Shown: positions 1 to 10,030 of the stretch, piece by piece
How positions within the stretch are numbered: the first letter of the stretch is position 1
How the letters are laid out: the number at the start of each line of letters is the position of its first letter
Source of the DNA: an uncultured Clostridia bacterium
GTDB lineage: Bacteria; Bacillota; Clostridia; Christensenellales; UBA1242
Assembly: GCA_944384375.1 (NCBI GenBank)
Contig: CALWTE010000006.1
Span: forward strand, 1-55,758
Length of the DNA: 55,758 bases
Reading direction: 5' to 3'
The notes under the pieces: model-generated
Told to the model about the DNA's origin: nothing
What the model saw: only the letters and a program-made list of their open reading frames with translations
The model's database searches: none
Position numbers and translations under genes: made by a program

Positions 1-310
1 CATAGAAAGAATACGAACCTGGGTTAGCCGTATATCTACTTACATCTACCGAAGTATCCTGTACTGTTGTCCTTAAGTTCCCATTAACATAAATGGAATA
101 CCCTACAGCATTAGCAACTGGACTAAAAGAGAGTACCCAATCATCATTGATTTGGACATTCTCTGGTGCATTTAGTTTTGACGCCATTTCGCCAGAAGGA
201 GTACTACCATTATCACGCAACAACAATAGTACCAACCCAATAATTGCCAACACAACAATAATAGCGGCAACAATACTAATTGAAACCTTCGCCCCTTTAT
301 TCATATTCAT
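1..310 (-). CDS. Membrane-anchored surface protein, N-terminal part (runs off window)
   Basis: Only the first ~103 codons are in the window; the gene continues past position 1. The start is the ATG at 310, preceded by AAAGGGGGC. The protein opens with a short basic segment and a transmembrane helix (about residues 8-31, rich in I, V and L). An extracellular stretch follows, with a fibronectin-like pattern: LNAPENVQIN, then WVLSFSPVANAVGYSIYVNG. The same pattern recurs throughout the large lipoprotein gene just upstream on this strand, so both probably belong to one surface locus. Function is unknown; a cell-surface or adhesion role is inference. The plus-strand ORF over this region is a shadow. 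Confidence 0.75.
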   Translation of the reverse strand, partial: MNMNKGAKVSISIVAAIIVVLAIIGLVLLLLRDNGSTPSGEMASKLNAPENVQINDDWVLSFSPVANAVGYSIYVNGNLRTTVQDTSVDVSRYTANPGSYSFY

Positions 311-346
311 GCCCCCTTTGGACTAAAAAATAATCTTTTGAAGAAA

Positions 347-407
347 AAATTTGAGTAAATCTCAGGCAACAATAATCTAGTCTAAATTTGAGTAAACCTC
401 AGGCAAC
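347..407. repeat. 24-bp direct repeat, two copies, between two surface-protein genes
   Basis: Copies at 347-370 and 384-407 differ at one base (AAATTTGAGTAAA, T or C, CTCAGGCAAC). Each can form a small TGAG/CTCA stem. Read on the minus strand, the 347-370 copy ends in a T run, so it may act as a weak terminator after the large lipoprotein gene. Confidence 0.6.
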
Positions 408-425
408 TTAAGCAAGTCTTTTTTA

Positions 426-3400
426 TTAATCGCTACTAGATGCCAACACCCATACTATAGTAGGTGCCTGACCTGTTTCTTTACTAAATTGAGCGTATTC
501 ACCATTGATATTTAATACATTTGAATCAATTGTGTCACCTTCGTTTGAAACAGAAGTATCGTTAATTCTTGTATTATTTATAAATTCTGTTGATGTCATG
601 GTAATAATGTTAGCGAATTCTAATCCATCTATATTTATAAGTACTCCTGAAGTCCTATCACCAAAAGCACCTACACTTGATACAGACTCGTCTTCTCCAT
701 TTATTTGTGTAATATTGTTACGTTGATAAGCAGAGTTTGCAAGAATACCATCATCAAAATTACCTATTAAAGCTCCTGCTACAACAGTAGTAGTGGTTTC
801 TGTATTATTGTAGTAAGCATTGTATTTTAGCATACCAACATTTACCGTATTAAGTGTGTAGCCACCACTTTCTTGAAGTGCAACAATACCACCTAAGTAA
901 GCATTTTGACTAGTAGTAGTTACGTCACCTTGGTTAATTGAGAACATAACATAACCACTATCCGAAGTACGCCCTACGATACCACCACTAGCACTATTAG
1001 TAGTTTCAAAACTTGTACTTGTAACAGTACCATAGTTTACACAACCAGATAGGTAACCACTGATAATTTGCTCAACTATAGTAGGTTGATTGTCTTCGCC
1101 CGTGGTTTTAACGTTAATAGACATACCTACAACTTCACCAGCGATACCACCACTAACAAAACCTTCAACATTTCCGTGATTATTAACTGCGGTCCCTGAA
1201 CTAGGGTCGCTCATAGCAGCACTAGAACCATTAGTACAATTAATTACGTAGCCAGCCACATTTTGACCTACAATACCACCTACATGAGTTTGCAAGTTTA
1301 CACCCGTACCACTAAGTACCGACATATCCAAAGTATTAGTACAATTTTCAATACGTCCAATGTAGCCCAATTCTCCAGAGTATACCCAATCATTAGGGTC
1401 AATCATTTCTGGGTTTAGCACCACAGGGCTTACACTTACCATACCTGCTATACCACCAAAATATAGAGGGTATGGGTAATCTATTATATTAACAGCATTT
1501 TGGAATACTGATTCAATTAAGCCACCCGTAGTTACTTTGTCTGGGTCACCAGACACATTACAATTGTAAATCAAACCATAACAAGATTGAACAATAATAC
1601 CGTTATAAATTTGTAATACTTCTGATAAATCAATAGTATTAACTTCTACATTCAAGTCTGTAATTACACCAGCCCAGTTATGGAAAGCGTCCTCTTCTTG
1701 TTGTTCAACATCCTCTAGGGCATAACCTGACAAACTAGACCAAATACCATAGCCTCTACCACCTATTACTTGATAATTAGAGATTGTATGGCCATCACCA
1801 TCCCAGCCTCCTAACATCGTTAAAGACGAGTAGTCATCAAACTCTTCTGCCGTAATTCTGTCTAAAATTTCTGCTGGATATGGGATATTTGAAGTTGCAT
1901 TAGGGTTGGTTTCTTGAACAACACTCAAATCAGGTAATTCAATATCTTGTCCAAACCTAAAGTAAACATCAGGCAACCAGAATGTCATTTCTAATTGTTG
2001 TAGTGCCGTATAACCTTCTTTATCTTGAATTACAAATGGGTCATCTCTTGTACCACTACCAGAATAGAAGTAGTCAAATTCAACAGAAGTTTGATTCAAT
2101 GGAACGACTGCACTACCGAATGCTAAACCTTGACTATTTACAACCGTTAATTGAATGTCATTAAATGTACCCAGTGTCCAGAATGGAATATTACCAGTTA
2201 CTATAATACCGTTAATAGTACTGTACTCTGCCACATCTAATCTCAATTCTTTAGTGTCATTCTCACCTGTCATTCTATAAGTAATGACAATTTCATCTGC
2301 CTCAATATCACTGTCACTACTATCTGTAGTTGAACAACCAGTTAAATCCCAATTAATTCTTACACTACCATTTTTTGTGTCTAATGTGAATGATACTGGA
2401 GTATTTAACTTAGAAGCACTGAGCGCAAATTCATCACTATCTAAGTATAGTACTTCGTCTATATTATTATTAGCAGCAACCTGACCACGAGTGCCTAGAA
2501 TGTAAGCACTAATATCGTAAATCAAAGCACCTTGTATTTCGCCTACGCCAGTTGCAGCAGGTACGTTATAAGCTTCGTCAACCAAATCAACATTTTCAGT
2601 TGCTGGAGCATTAACCACAGAACCATCAGCCATAACCGTACGAGAAATGCTCATTTGTAAATTATCTATTCCGTCAAAGTTATTGCCAGTCTCCCATGCA
2701 AGTTGTCCCTTATCGTTGATGTATAGGTATTGTTCAGCATCACCTTGTCCTCTATTTACCAAATCGGCCAATTTGTAAACATTATTTAATTCACTTGACC
2801 ATTCAGAGTTCACATATCCTTCCGTCGCACCTGAAGATGTATCATTACCGCAGAATCTTACCTTAATACCATTGATTAAAGAACCCTTTACGTCATCATA
2901 TCCTACAAAAGAGAATGAATTAACATTAAGATTTTCTATCATTTGAGTACTTGTAACATCTGTAATGTATTCCAAATCATATCCAGAAGTGCTACCCGCA
3001 TCTGCATCGTCCCACACGATTACACCGTTATCAAATTGCAAGTCATCAATCTTACCTCCGTAGATTATGGTAAATGTGCTACCTGCATCACTAGTCAAAT
3101 AAATGTATTCATTCGTACTATCATTTGTACCATACCATGTATTACCTACAGAATATAATCTAATATCATATCTACCATTACTAACGAACGTCTCAGATGC
3201 AATAAATTCTTCTTTTGATGTGTTTAAACCATCATAAGGAATTACCCAATCACTATCATTAATTGTCAATCTATATTCAGTAGCACCTGAATTATCTGTC
3301 CAAATACCTTGTTCATTACGTACACCAAAGTCAAACTCGCCATTTGTTGTTATCTTTGAATATGCAGTACTACGGTCAACCACCCTTTGCTCCGTATCTC

Positions 3401-6400
3401 CATTTACTTTTGCTACATTATAAGTTGTATTGATGGTGTCATTAGGAGCATATAATTTATTAACCATGACAGCTTGAGAAGCATCACTACTTAAGTAAGC
3501 AACATAATATTGTTTGTCACCTAATGAAGCCATAGCCTCGTCAGAAGATTTACCACCAGCCAACCTAAATTGCAAGCCGTAAGCACCAAATTCTATTCCC
3601 GAAACACTTGATTCATAAGGTTGAGACCTGCCATCATCATTAACCTCAACAACAGGTATTGAAGAATTATCACTTACAAGATAAACACTATATGTTTGTA
3701 CACCTTCTATACTTGGCCAGTAAAGATTTCCATTTTGTACATACCAACCATCAAACGCATCTTGATTGGTTAAACTACCATCAGTATCACTAAATTCTGG
3801 AGCAACAGTATTTGCGTTTAAAGGCTCTAATTTGTAAACTAAAGATTCATTCACTTCCCATGCTGAGTCAATTAAGTTAGACGAATTACCCAAAGCCTTA
3901 ATTTGCACTTTATAGAACGTACCTGCAGTAAAATTACCTACCTCAATTTCATAAGATGTTACATTAGACTGCAAAGTAATTTCTATATCGTGTCCCGAAA
4001 CTTCAGTTAAGTTGTCAATTTCCCCTTCAAGCGGAGTAAATATTAACTGCATACCCTTACTAAATGCGTTATTACTTGTAAACTCAAGAGTACTACCATT
4101 TACATTAAATGTAGGTGCTTCAAAAATTGTAGCATTATAAGCAGAACTAGAACGACTTTCCATAACATAGTAAGTTATACCAGATTCTGTAATTGTAGTA
4201 ATAGGCTCACCATCTCTCAATCCCATTACTGTAGAAATGTATATTCCATAACTACCAGCGCCCGCATTTCTAAAGTAAGTACTTGTCTCACTTTGTGTAT
4301 TGTATAAATCTAAAGTTTTTGTATTATAGTCATCAATATAATATTCATAGCGAACTTCAGCGTCTGTTAAAGAAACAATAGTTACTTTAAATCTTGAATT
4401 TTCGTTATCCTGAGCAACTTTCCACGTTAAAATTGGCTCTCTGTCTTCATTTACACTTAATTGCAAGCCTGTAGGGTCATAGTAACGCATAAAGTTAATC
4501 GCTTCGGAGAACTCACTGTCTATATATCTATAAGAAACGTTTACTCCTTCCACAACTTGTGGAATTGTTTGATAGCCTACACGTTGAATCCTTATAGAAT
4601 ACTTGCCACCATTTCTATTTGGCATTGTGTATGAATTTGTGTAAACAGGTGTAGTCCCTAAATTTTCATTTGTTTCAGCATTATATAAAGTAACTACATA
4701 AGAAGCTCCCGAGTTTGAATCAGCAGTCCATGTAACCACATTTCCATTTACAGTAATATCACTAGCCTTTAATGTATCTAATTTTTGGACAGTTACTTGT
4801 ATATCACTTTCTTCATCAGGATTTCTTTGATATATAGAGCTAATCTCACTATCGTATATTAAGTTTATACTACTACGTGCTTGTACTCGCAACTCTAAAT
4901 TATGCCCGTACCATGCAGCAGGAATATCACTTAAGGTAGATGAAGTAGAACTTAAATTATATTCTCTTTGCTCACCTGTATCCGCATTAGTTACATAAAG
5001 CGTATAATTTAATATCTGACTTGAATTACCATTCAAATAAGAATAAACAGGATTCCAGTAAACACTACCTTCTTTGCTTACTTGTAATTCAGGCGTATCT
5101 AATTTATAGATTTCCAAGCCACTACTTACATAACTAGTAATATAAGCATCATTTGTACCAGTACCACCAAGAGCATAAACTAAGAACTCGTATCTACCAG
5201 AAACAAAGTTAATATCATTTGATAAAACCGTACTAAAGTTATAACTTGGTGAAGTAGAACTTGCTGGAGTAACAGTTTCCGACCAAAGAGGAGTTTGCCC
5301 TCTTACCCCATCGCTATCTAAACTATATAATTGAATTAAGTAATTGTTAGTTGAGTTACTAGAAGAATTCCATGATAATGTATAATCTCTTACAGAGAGA
5401 CCTGTAGGTCTAGGTAAAACTCTAGCAGTAATTGTATCCGAATATTGAGAATTAATAATATATGTATTTTCATCAATAGTCAAAGGATAACGGCCAGAAT
5501 TACTTACCTCTGTATCAATAGTTACTTGAATAGATATATTGTAACGCGTACTATCACTTAATCCATTAATTACCGCACTAGTTGTATTGATACCGTAGAA
5601 CTGCCCATTTTGACTAGTATAAACTTGACCATTTACATTGATTGCATATCTAATACCACCATGAGCTGGTGCTATAGAAGTAATAGTTTCGTCGCTAAAA
5701 TTATTCCACGTAATCACACCATCAACAACACTCAGCCCAGTAGGAGTCTCCATTTGATATGTACGTATAGGCGATGAAAAATCACCGTTGATGTACTCCA
5801 ATCCTTCACTTGTGTTATTAACGGGACGAATTCTAAATGTATAATATCTGTCAGACAAATTTAAGGAAGCTAATGTATCCAAAATGCTTATAGGATTACT
5901 TACAGTAATTGTTGTAAGCACTCTCTCTCCTGTATAATCTGAAATTTCAACTTCAACTGTCCGAGTAGGAATAGCAGAATCACCCGCATCAAACATTTCC
6001 CATTCTAATTGTCCATCTACCACATTAATATATTTACTACCTATCGCCTCAAAACGGGTAAGCTGCAATGTTTCAGAAACATTACTATTAATTGCCTGAG
6101 TATCATTAGTATTACGCGCATAAATAGTAACAGCAACACCATCAACCGGCAAATCCTCATCTGTAGGCACATAAGTATACTGCGTAGTATTATCTTCTAC
6201 ATAAATAGTTCTCTCAACGTCTTCTCCAAAACTAATTACATACTCGGTAGCATTATCAACAGCACTCCACGCTAGTTCACCATATGAAACTTTAAAATCG
6301 TTAATTGTTGCTAATTTTATAAACGCACTAGCGTAAATAGCTGGCACACTATCAGAATAATTGCTCCCTACCGTCGCTAAAGAAACAATTTTTAAATAAT

Positions 6401-7946
6401 TATTACCAACATTCCACAAATTCTCAGCATAAAAATCAATCTCACATCTAGTTGAAGTATCATTTTGTACCAATCTATCAGTAGTTGAAATTGTAGAATT
6501 GTTATTACTACTTATATAAACTGCATATGCTGCCGCATTATTTACGCCTGACCAGTTTATTTCATATAAACTTTCTTCTTTGGTAACTCTAATATCTGCT
6601 ACAGTGTCTAATTGCATCATAGCGCTTACACTGCTATCACTATCTATATATATTATATTAGTAGAAGTAGAGCCTATTGCATAGACGTAAACTTCATAAC
6701 CAGAATATGAGCCTTCGCTAGGAGCGCCAGGCATATTTAATAAATTATACATTGTAGTGCCAGCATCAACCATATCTACACACTCACTAGGAGTACCGCC
6801 AGCATATCTAACAACAATTTTGTATTGACTCGCATTTGATACAGTTCTCCATGTTAACTGTCTTTCACGTTCACCACTAACCGTAACATTTGCTACATTC
6901 AAATTCTGTGGTGCAGATAATTTGCTAATTGTAATACTAGCACCACCTTCCAAGCCACTACCATAAACTCCAGAATCAGTAGACAAAGTGTATATTGTCA
7001 AAACATTAGCAGCATTACTTAAACCTTCTGGAACTTTAATGTAAGCATACCCATCTAAAACATTAGCATCCTCAAAAGCAGCACTCCATAAAGCTTCATC
7101 TTGAGCCTCAGTTGAAGAACTTGCTGTTGGGTGCATTTCAAAATTATAATCGTCTATTGAATCTGTATTTTCAGCCAACTTAAAACTCAAAGTGAATTCT
7201 CGAGCGCCTGTAGATAAATCTCCTTCCGTAGTAACTTTAAGTTCTGAAGGAGCGGCTAATTTTGTGAATTCTAAAGATTCAGACGCACTTGAATCATCAT
7301 ACATTATTCCGTTACCCAATGCTGTAACAGTAATGATGTAATGTCCCTCAGGCAAAGCATCATATGAGTTTGTGTTTACTGTTACAGGTTCAATAGGTTC
7401 ACCATTCCTTGTAATATCCAACCTGTAACTAGGACGAAAGCTTGAAGTAGTCACAGCGTTCCATGATAACGTATTACCATCATAAACAAGCCCTGTAGGC
7501 GTAGCGAGCGTTTCACGTTCCCCTACGACAGTAATTTCCATTGCACCTGGCGTAGCGCCAGGATTGCTTTGCGAAGTCACACTAATATTCGCGGTACCAG
7601 CGCTAACCGCAATTATGGCTGTCCCATCTTCACTAATAGATACAACATTAGGGTTGCTACTAGACAATGTAACAGCCTTGCTCATTGTAGTTTCAGTAGG
7701 CATAACTGTATAAATAGGCTCCCCACTATTTGCATCGTTGATAGGGTTACCACTTTCCGCATCTATAATTTGCAATGAAGCCCCCATCGCCATAGATACT
7801 TGTGAATAATCATCATTTACAACGACATAACTAACAGGAATACTAGTATCCACAATACTAGTATCCACCGTTTCGCCACAAGCGGCAAATAGCGGTATCG
7901 CAAATACCGCTAAGAATGCCAAAGCAAAATTTCTAATTTTTCTCAT
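426..7946 (-). CDS. Giant Ig/fibronectin-repeat lipoprotein with C-terminal GLUG-like region (2,506 aa)
   Basis: The N-terminus is a lipoprotein signal (hydrophobic segment ending LFAAC, lipid-acceptor Cys23), so the protein should be tethered to the outer face of the membrane. A BIG2-like domain follows at about residues 80-140 (SSNPNVVSISEDGTAIIAV). More than a dozen fibronectin-like modules fill most of the protein, each with the pattern L-x-x-P-x-x-L-x-V then L-x-W-x-x-V/N. The last ~450 residues hold GLUG-like Gly-rich repeats (GGIAGMVS, GGIVGQNVAGY, GGIVGRTSDSGY). The ribosome site is ATAGGAGATGTACAGAATATG. A role in adhesion or in binding polymers is inference from architecture only. 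The next gene on this strand encodes a similar module. Confidence 0.85.
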   Translation of the reverse strand: MRKIRNFALAFLAVFAIPLFAACGETVDTSIVDTSIPVSYVVVNDDYSQVSMAMGASLQIIDAESGNPINDANSGEPIYTVMPTETTMSKAVTLSSSNPNVVSISEDGTAIIAVSAGTANISVTSQSNPGATPGAMEITVVGERETLATPTGLVYDGNTLSWNAVTTSSFRPSYRLDITRNGEPIEPVTVNTNSYDALPEGHYIITVTALGNGIMYDDSSASESLEFTKLAAPSELKVTTEGDLSTGAREFTLSFKLAENTDSIDDYNFEMHPTASSSTEAQDEALWSAAFEDANVLDGYAYIKVPEGLSNAANVLTIYTLSTDSGVYGSGLEGGASITISKLSAPQNLNVANVTVSGERERQLTWRTVSNASQYKIVVRYAGGTPSECVDMVDAGTTMYNLLNMPGAPSEGSYSGYEVYVYAIGSTSTNIIYIDSDSSVSAMMQLDTVADIRVTKEESLYEINWSGVNNAAAYAVYISSNNNSTISTTDRLVQNDTSTRCEIDFYAENLWNVGNNYLKIVSLATVGSNYSDSVPAIYASAFIKLATINDFKVSYGELAWSAVDNATEYVISFGEDVERTIYVEDNTTQYTYVPTDEDLPVDGVAVTIYARNTNDTQAINSNVSETLQLTRFEAIGSKYINVVDGQLEWEMFDAGDSAIPTRTVEVEISDYTGERVLTTITVSNPISILDTLASLNLSDRYYTFRIRPVNNTSEGLEYINGDFSSPIRTYQMETPTGLSVVDGVITWNNFSDETITSIAPAHGGIRYAINVNGQVYTSQNGQFYGINTTSAVINGLSDSTRYNISIQVTIDTEVSNSGRYPLTIDENTYIINSQYSDTITARVLPRPTGLSVRDYTLSWNSSSNSTNNYLIQLYSLDSDGVRGQTPLWSETVTPASSTSPSYNFSTVLSNDINFVSGRYEFLVYALGGTGTNDAYITSYVSSGLEIYKLDTPELQVSKEGSVYWNPVYSYLNGNSSQILNYTLYVTNADTGEQREYNLSSTSSTLSDIPAAWYGHNLELRVQARSSINLIYDSEISSIYQRNPDEESDIQVTVQKLDTLKASDITVNGNVVTWTADSNSGASYVVTLYNAETNENLGTTPVYTNSYTMPNRNGGKYSIRIQRVGYQTIPQVVEGVNVSYRYIDSEFSEAINFMRYYDPTGLQLSVNEDREPILTWKVAQDNENSRFKVTIVSLTDAEVRYEYYIDDYNTKTLDLYNTQSETSTYFRNAGAGSYGIYISTVMGLRDGEPITTITESGITYYVMESRSSSAYNATIFEAPTFNVNGSTLEFTSNNAFSKGMQLIFTPLEGEIDNLTEVSGHDIEITLQSNVTSYEIEVGNFTAGTFYKVQIKALGNSSNLIDSAWEVNESLVYKLEPLNANTVAPEFSDTDGSLTNQDAFDGWYVQNGNLYWPSIEGVQTYSVYLVSDNSSIPVVEVNDDGRSQPYESSVSGIEFGAYGLQFRLAGGKSSDEAMASLGDKQYYVAYLSSDASQAVMVNKLYAPNDTINTTYNVAKVNGDTEQRVVDRSTAYSKITTNGEFDFGVRNEQGIWTDNSGATEYRLTINDSDWVIPYDGLNTSKEEFIASETFVSNGRYDIRLYSVGNTWYGTNDSTNEYIYLTSDAGSTFTIIYGGKIDDLQFDNGVIVWDDADAGSTSGYDLEYITDVTSTQMIENLNVNSFSFVGYDDVKGSLINGIKVRFCGNDTSSGATEGYVNSEWSSELNNVYKLADLVNRGQGDAEQYLYINDKGQLAWETGNNFDGIDNLQMSISRTVMADGSVVNAPATENVDLVDEAYNVPAATGVGEIQGALIYDISAYILGTRGQVAANNNIDEVLYLDSDEFALSASKLNTPVSFTLDTKNGSVRINWDLTGCSTTDSSDSDIEADEIVITYRMTGENDTKELRLDVAEYSTINGIIVTGNIPFWTLGTFNDIQLTVVNSQGLAFGSAVVPLNQTSVEFDYFYSGSGTRDDPFVIQDKEGYTALQQLEMTFWLPDVYFRFGQDIELPDLSVVQETNPNATSNIPYPAEILDRITAEEFDDYSSLTMLGGWDGDGHTISNYQVIGGRGYGIWSSLSGYALEDVEQQEEDAFHNWAGVITDLNVEVNTIDLSEVLQIYNGIIVQSCYGLIYNCNVSGDPDKVTTGGLIESVFQNAVNIIDYPYPLYFGGIAGMVSVSPVVLNPEMIDPNDWVYSGELGYIGRIENCTNTLDMSVLSGTGVNLQTHVGGIVGQNVAGYVINCTNGSSAAMSDPSSGTAVNNHGNVEGFVSGGIAGEVVGMSINVKTTGEDNQPTIVEQIISGYLSGCVNYGTVTSTSFETTNSASGGIVGRTSDSGYVMFSINQGDVTTTSQNAYLGGIVALQESGGYTLNTVNVGMLKYNAYYNNTETTTTVVAGALIGNFDDGILANSAYQRNNITQINGEDESVSSVGAFGDRTSGVLINIDGLEFANIITMTSTEFINNTRINDTSVSNEGDTIDSNVLNINGEYAQFSKETGQAPTIVWVLASSSD

Positions 7947-8039
7947 ATTCTGTACATCTCCTATTTTCTTATGTTTCCTAAAAATTTACAAAAAAATACA
8001 AATTTTTTGAAAAATTTTTCCGTAAGAATAAATACAAAA

Positions 8040-8075
8040 CCTTGCACTCCTATTTTTACATAGATTACAGCAAGG
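8040..8075 (-). terminator. Possible terminator after tRNA-Arg
   Basis: On the minus strand CCTTGC pairs with GCAAGG across a long loop and is followed by TTTTG, just past the tRNA 3' end. The stem is only 6 bp and the T run is short, so termination may be leaky. Confidence 0.35.
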
Positions 8076-8078
8076 TAA

Positions 8079-8155
8079 TGGTGCTTCCGAGCCGATTTGA
8101 ACGGCTGACCTTTGCCTTAGGAGGGCACTGCTCTATCCAGCTGAGCTACGGAAGC
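8079..8155 (-). tRNA. tRNA-Arg (anticodon CCT)
   Basis: Read on the minus strand, the acceptor arms GCTTCCG and CGGAAGC pair perfectly and are followed by A and an encoded CCA. The D arm (GCTC...GAGC) and T arm (AGCCG TTCAAAT CGGCT) are canonical. The anticodon loop CTCCTAA gives CCT, which decodes AGG. Length is 77 nt. Confidence 0.95.
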
Positions 8156-8203
8156 ATAAATTTATTAAAAACTAGCCTTATCGCCCTAAAACTATACCCA
8201 ATT

Positions 8204-8232
8204 AGTATATAAAATAAAAGCCTTTATGTCAA
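8204..8232 (-). promoter_or_regulatory. Sigma-A type promoter for tRNA-Arg
   Basis: On the minus strand TTGACA (8227-8232) and TATACT (8204-8209) are separated by exactly 17 bp, about 50 nt upstream of the tRNA. Confidence 0.75.
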
Positions 8233-8614
8233 ATGAAATTAACCTAAAATGACACTTTTCTATAAAAAATTTTTGCTGCTCAACGACAGTGTTTTAACAG
8301 TATTTTTGAAAAAATTTTACACAAAACCGCTATAAAAAACTTTTCCAACCGCAACGAAAAAATACGGATTGTTGTCCATGTTTTTACACAAAACAGCTAG
8401 TAAAAACTATACAAAAACCAATTAAACTAGGCTTTTTCCCCTAAATTTTATATTAAGACACTAGAAAAAAGCATTAAAATATGTTATAATTAATATAGAG
8501 CAAATTAAGTAATGTTCATTTTGATTGTTTTATAATCCTAATATTCATAATTTGCAACTACATTAAATTCAAAGCTTTATAAATAAATTAATGAAATAAA
8601 ATTTGGGAGTTTTT
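8233..8614. other. AT-rich intergenic region
   Basis: No gene is seen here. A TATAAT box at 8485-8490 is a plausible -10 for the methyltransferase gene downstream, although no clear -35 precedes it. The minus-strand ORF across 8569-8769 lacks a ribosome site and overlaps the real gene. Confidence 0.5.
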
Positions 8615-9751
8615 ATGCAAGACATATTACAAGAATTAACAAACACGCAAAATTTAATTAAAATAACGTTGAGTAGCCCAAAACAAGGCGATTTCAAAAA
8701 AATAATTGTTAGACCAATAGAAAATAAAAATTCTATTAAGTGGCAGTTTGAAAAATACCAAGATAGCAAAGTTTTTCACGAAAATATAAACGAAAACGAA
8801 TTGCAAGCAAAGTTTAGTTCTCTATATAAAAACTTTAAGCAAATTGTTTTCTTTTATACTGGTAAAACTTGCACCTATTCATTTAAGAAAGGCAACTACC
8901 ACAAAACAACCACAACCAACAACATGACACAAACCCCACTTACTCACAACAGGCAAAAACAATACATTTTAAATGAAGGCACCCCTATCCCAGCCCTGAT
9001 TGATTTAGGGATATTTAACTCAAATTATGAAATTATTAAATCTAAATTTGACAAATTTAAGCAGATAAATAGATTCATTGAAATCATAGATGACGCATTC
9101 AAAACGACAAACAAAGACGAAATTACCATTCTTGATTTTGGTTGTGGAAAATCATATTTAACTTTTATCGTGTATTACTACTTTACCTACATTAAAAACA
9201 TAAAGGCAACAATTATCGGGTACGACCTAAAAGCAGACGTTGTAGAAAATTGCAATAAGATCGCTACCAAATACGGCTATAACAATTTAAAATTTTTTGT
9301 TAATGATGTAACAAATGATACATTATTTGAAGGCAACATTGATATGATAATCACGTTACACGCTTGTGATATAGCGACAGACTATGCTCTATTTTTTGCA
9401 ATAAAGAATAATGTAAAAAATATCTTTAGTGTGCCATGCTGTCAGCATGAAATTAACAACTCAATTTCAAAAGGTGGCGACTATGACATCTTGCTAAAAC
9501 ACGGACTAATAAAGGAAAGATTTTCTGCCCTTTTGACTGATAGCATACGAGCCGAAATTCTACACGAATCAGGTTATCATGTAGACGTTTTGGAGTTCGT
9601 AGATTTTTCTCATTCACCCAAAAATTTAATGCTAAGAGCAACAAAAGTAGCCAAGGGTTTTAAGCCAAATTTTGATATAGAAAAACTAACAAAACAATAT
9701 AAATTTAATCAAACTTTATACAATTTAATTAAAGCACAAAACAACGAATAA
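8615..9751 (+). CDS. SAM-dependent methyltransferase, Methyltransf_32/GSTCD-like
   Basis: The C-terminal half is a Rossmann-type methyltransferase: the SAM-binding motif ILDFGCGKSYLT lies near residue 174, an acidic strand IGYDLK follows, and then come LHACDIATD and a cysteine pair motif SVPCCQHE. Those last two are typical of the GSTCD/Methyltransf_32 family, whose substrate is unsettled (RNA has been suggested for relatives). The N-terminal ~120 residues look like a separate substrate-binding region. I chose ATG 8615, which has GGGAG 5 nt upstream, rather than the TTG 12 nt earlier. The gene stands alone, with its own terminator, and is 378 aa long. Confidence 0.8.
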   Translation: MQDILQELTNTQNLIKITLSSPKQGDFKKIIVRPIENKNSIKWQFEKYQDSKVFHENINENELQAKFSSLYKNFKQIVFFYTGKTCTYSFKKGNYHKTTTTNNMTQTPLTHNRQKQYILNEGTPIPALIDLGIFNSNYEIIKSKFDKFKQINRFIEIIDDAFKTTNKDEITILDFGCGKSYLTFIVYYYFTYIKNIKATIIGYDLKADVVENCNKIATKYGYNNLKFFVNDVTNDTLFEGNIDMIITLHACDIATDYALFFAIKNNVKNIFSVPCCQHEINNSISKGGDYDILLKHGLIKERFSALLTDSIRAEILHESGYHVDVLEFVDFSHSPKNLMLRATKVAKGFKPNFDIEKLTKQYKFNQTLYNLIKAQNNE

Positions 9752-9783
9752 ACGTCAAAAACAAACTTAAAATTTTAAATACA

Positions 9784-9808
9784 CCACGGCATGATTCCGT
9801 GGTTTTTT
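9784..9808 (+). terminator. Rho-independent terminator of the methyltransferase gene
   Basis: CCACGG, a 7-nt loop, CCGTGG and then six T, 32 nt after the stop codon. Confidence 0.9.
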
Positions 9809-9907
9809 ATTGCAAAAACAAAAATCCTAAAATTAAGTTTTAGATATTTTGTTCTTTGCAGTTTTTACAAAATTATAATAGAAAGTGCCGTTTTTACGTG
9901 TTTTTAT

Positions 9908-9944
9908 AGTACTATGCATAGGTATTATGCATATGCATAGTACT
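9908..9944. repeat. 13-bp inverted repeat upstream of an EEP-family gene
   Basis: AGTACTATGCATA at 9908-9920 is exactly complementary to TATGCATAGTACT at 9932-9944, with 11 nt between. It sits ~90 bp before the next start codon and could be an operator or cruciform. There is no T run, so it is not a terminator. Confidence 0.6.
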
Positions 9945-10030
9945 TAAAACTTTTATAAAAATTGCTTTAAATGTTTGGCTTTTTGAAAAATTTTTGATAA
10001 ACTAATAATAGTGAAAATAGGAGTGATTTT

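Noticed and set aside
93..326. Plus-strand ORF at the left edge
   Set aside because: It lies antisense to a well-formed partial minus-strand gene (310 to 1) that has a ribosome site and a transmembrane segment.
1982..6275. Several plus-strand ORFs of 60-90 codons inside the giant lipoprotein gene
   Set aside because: They are antisense shadows with no ribosome sites or recognisable domains.
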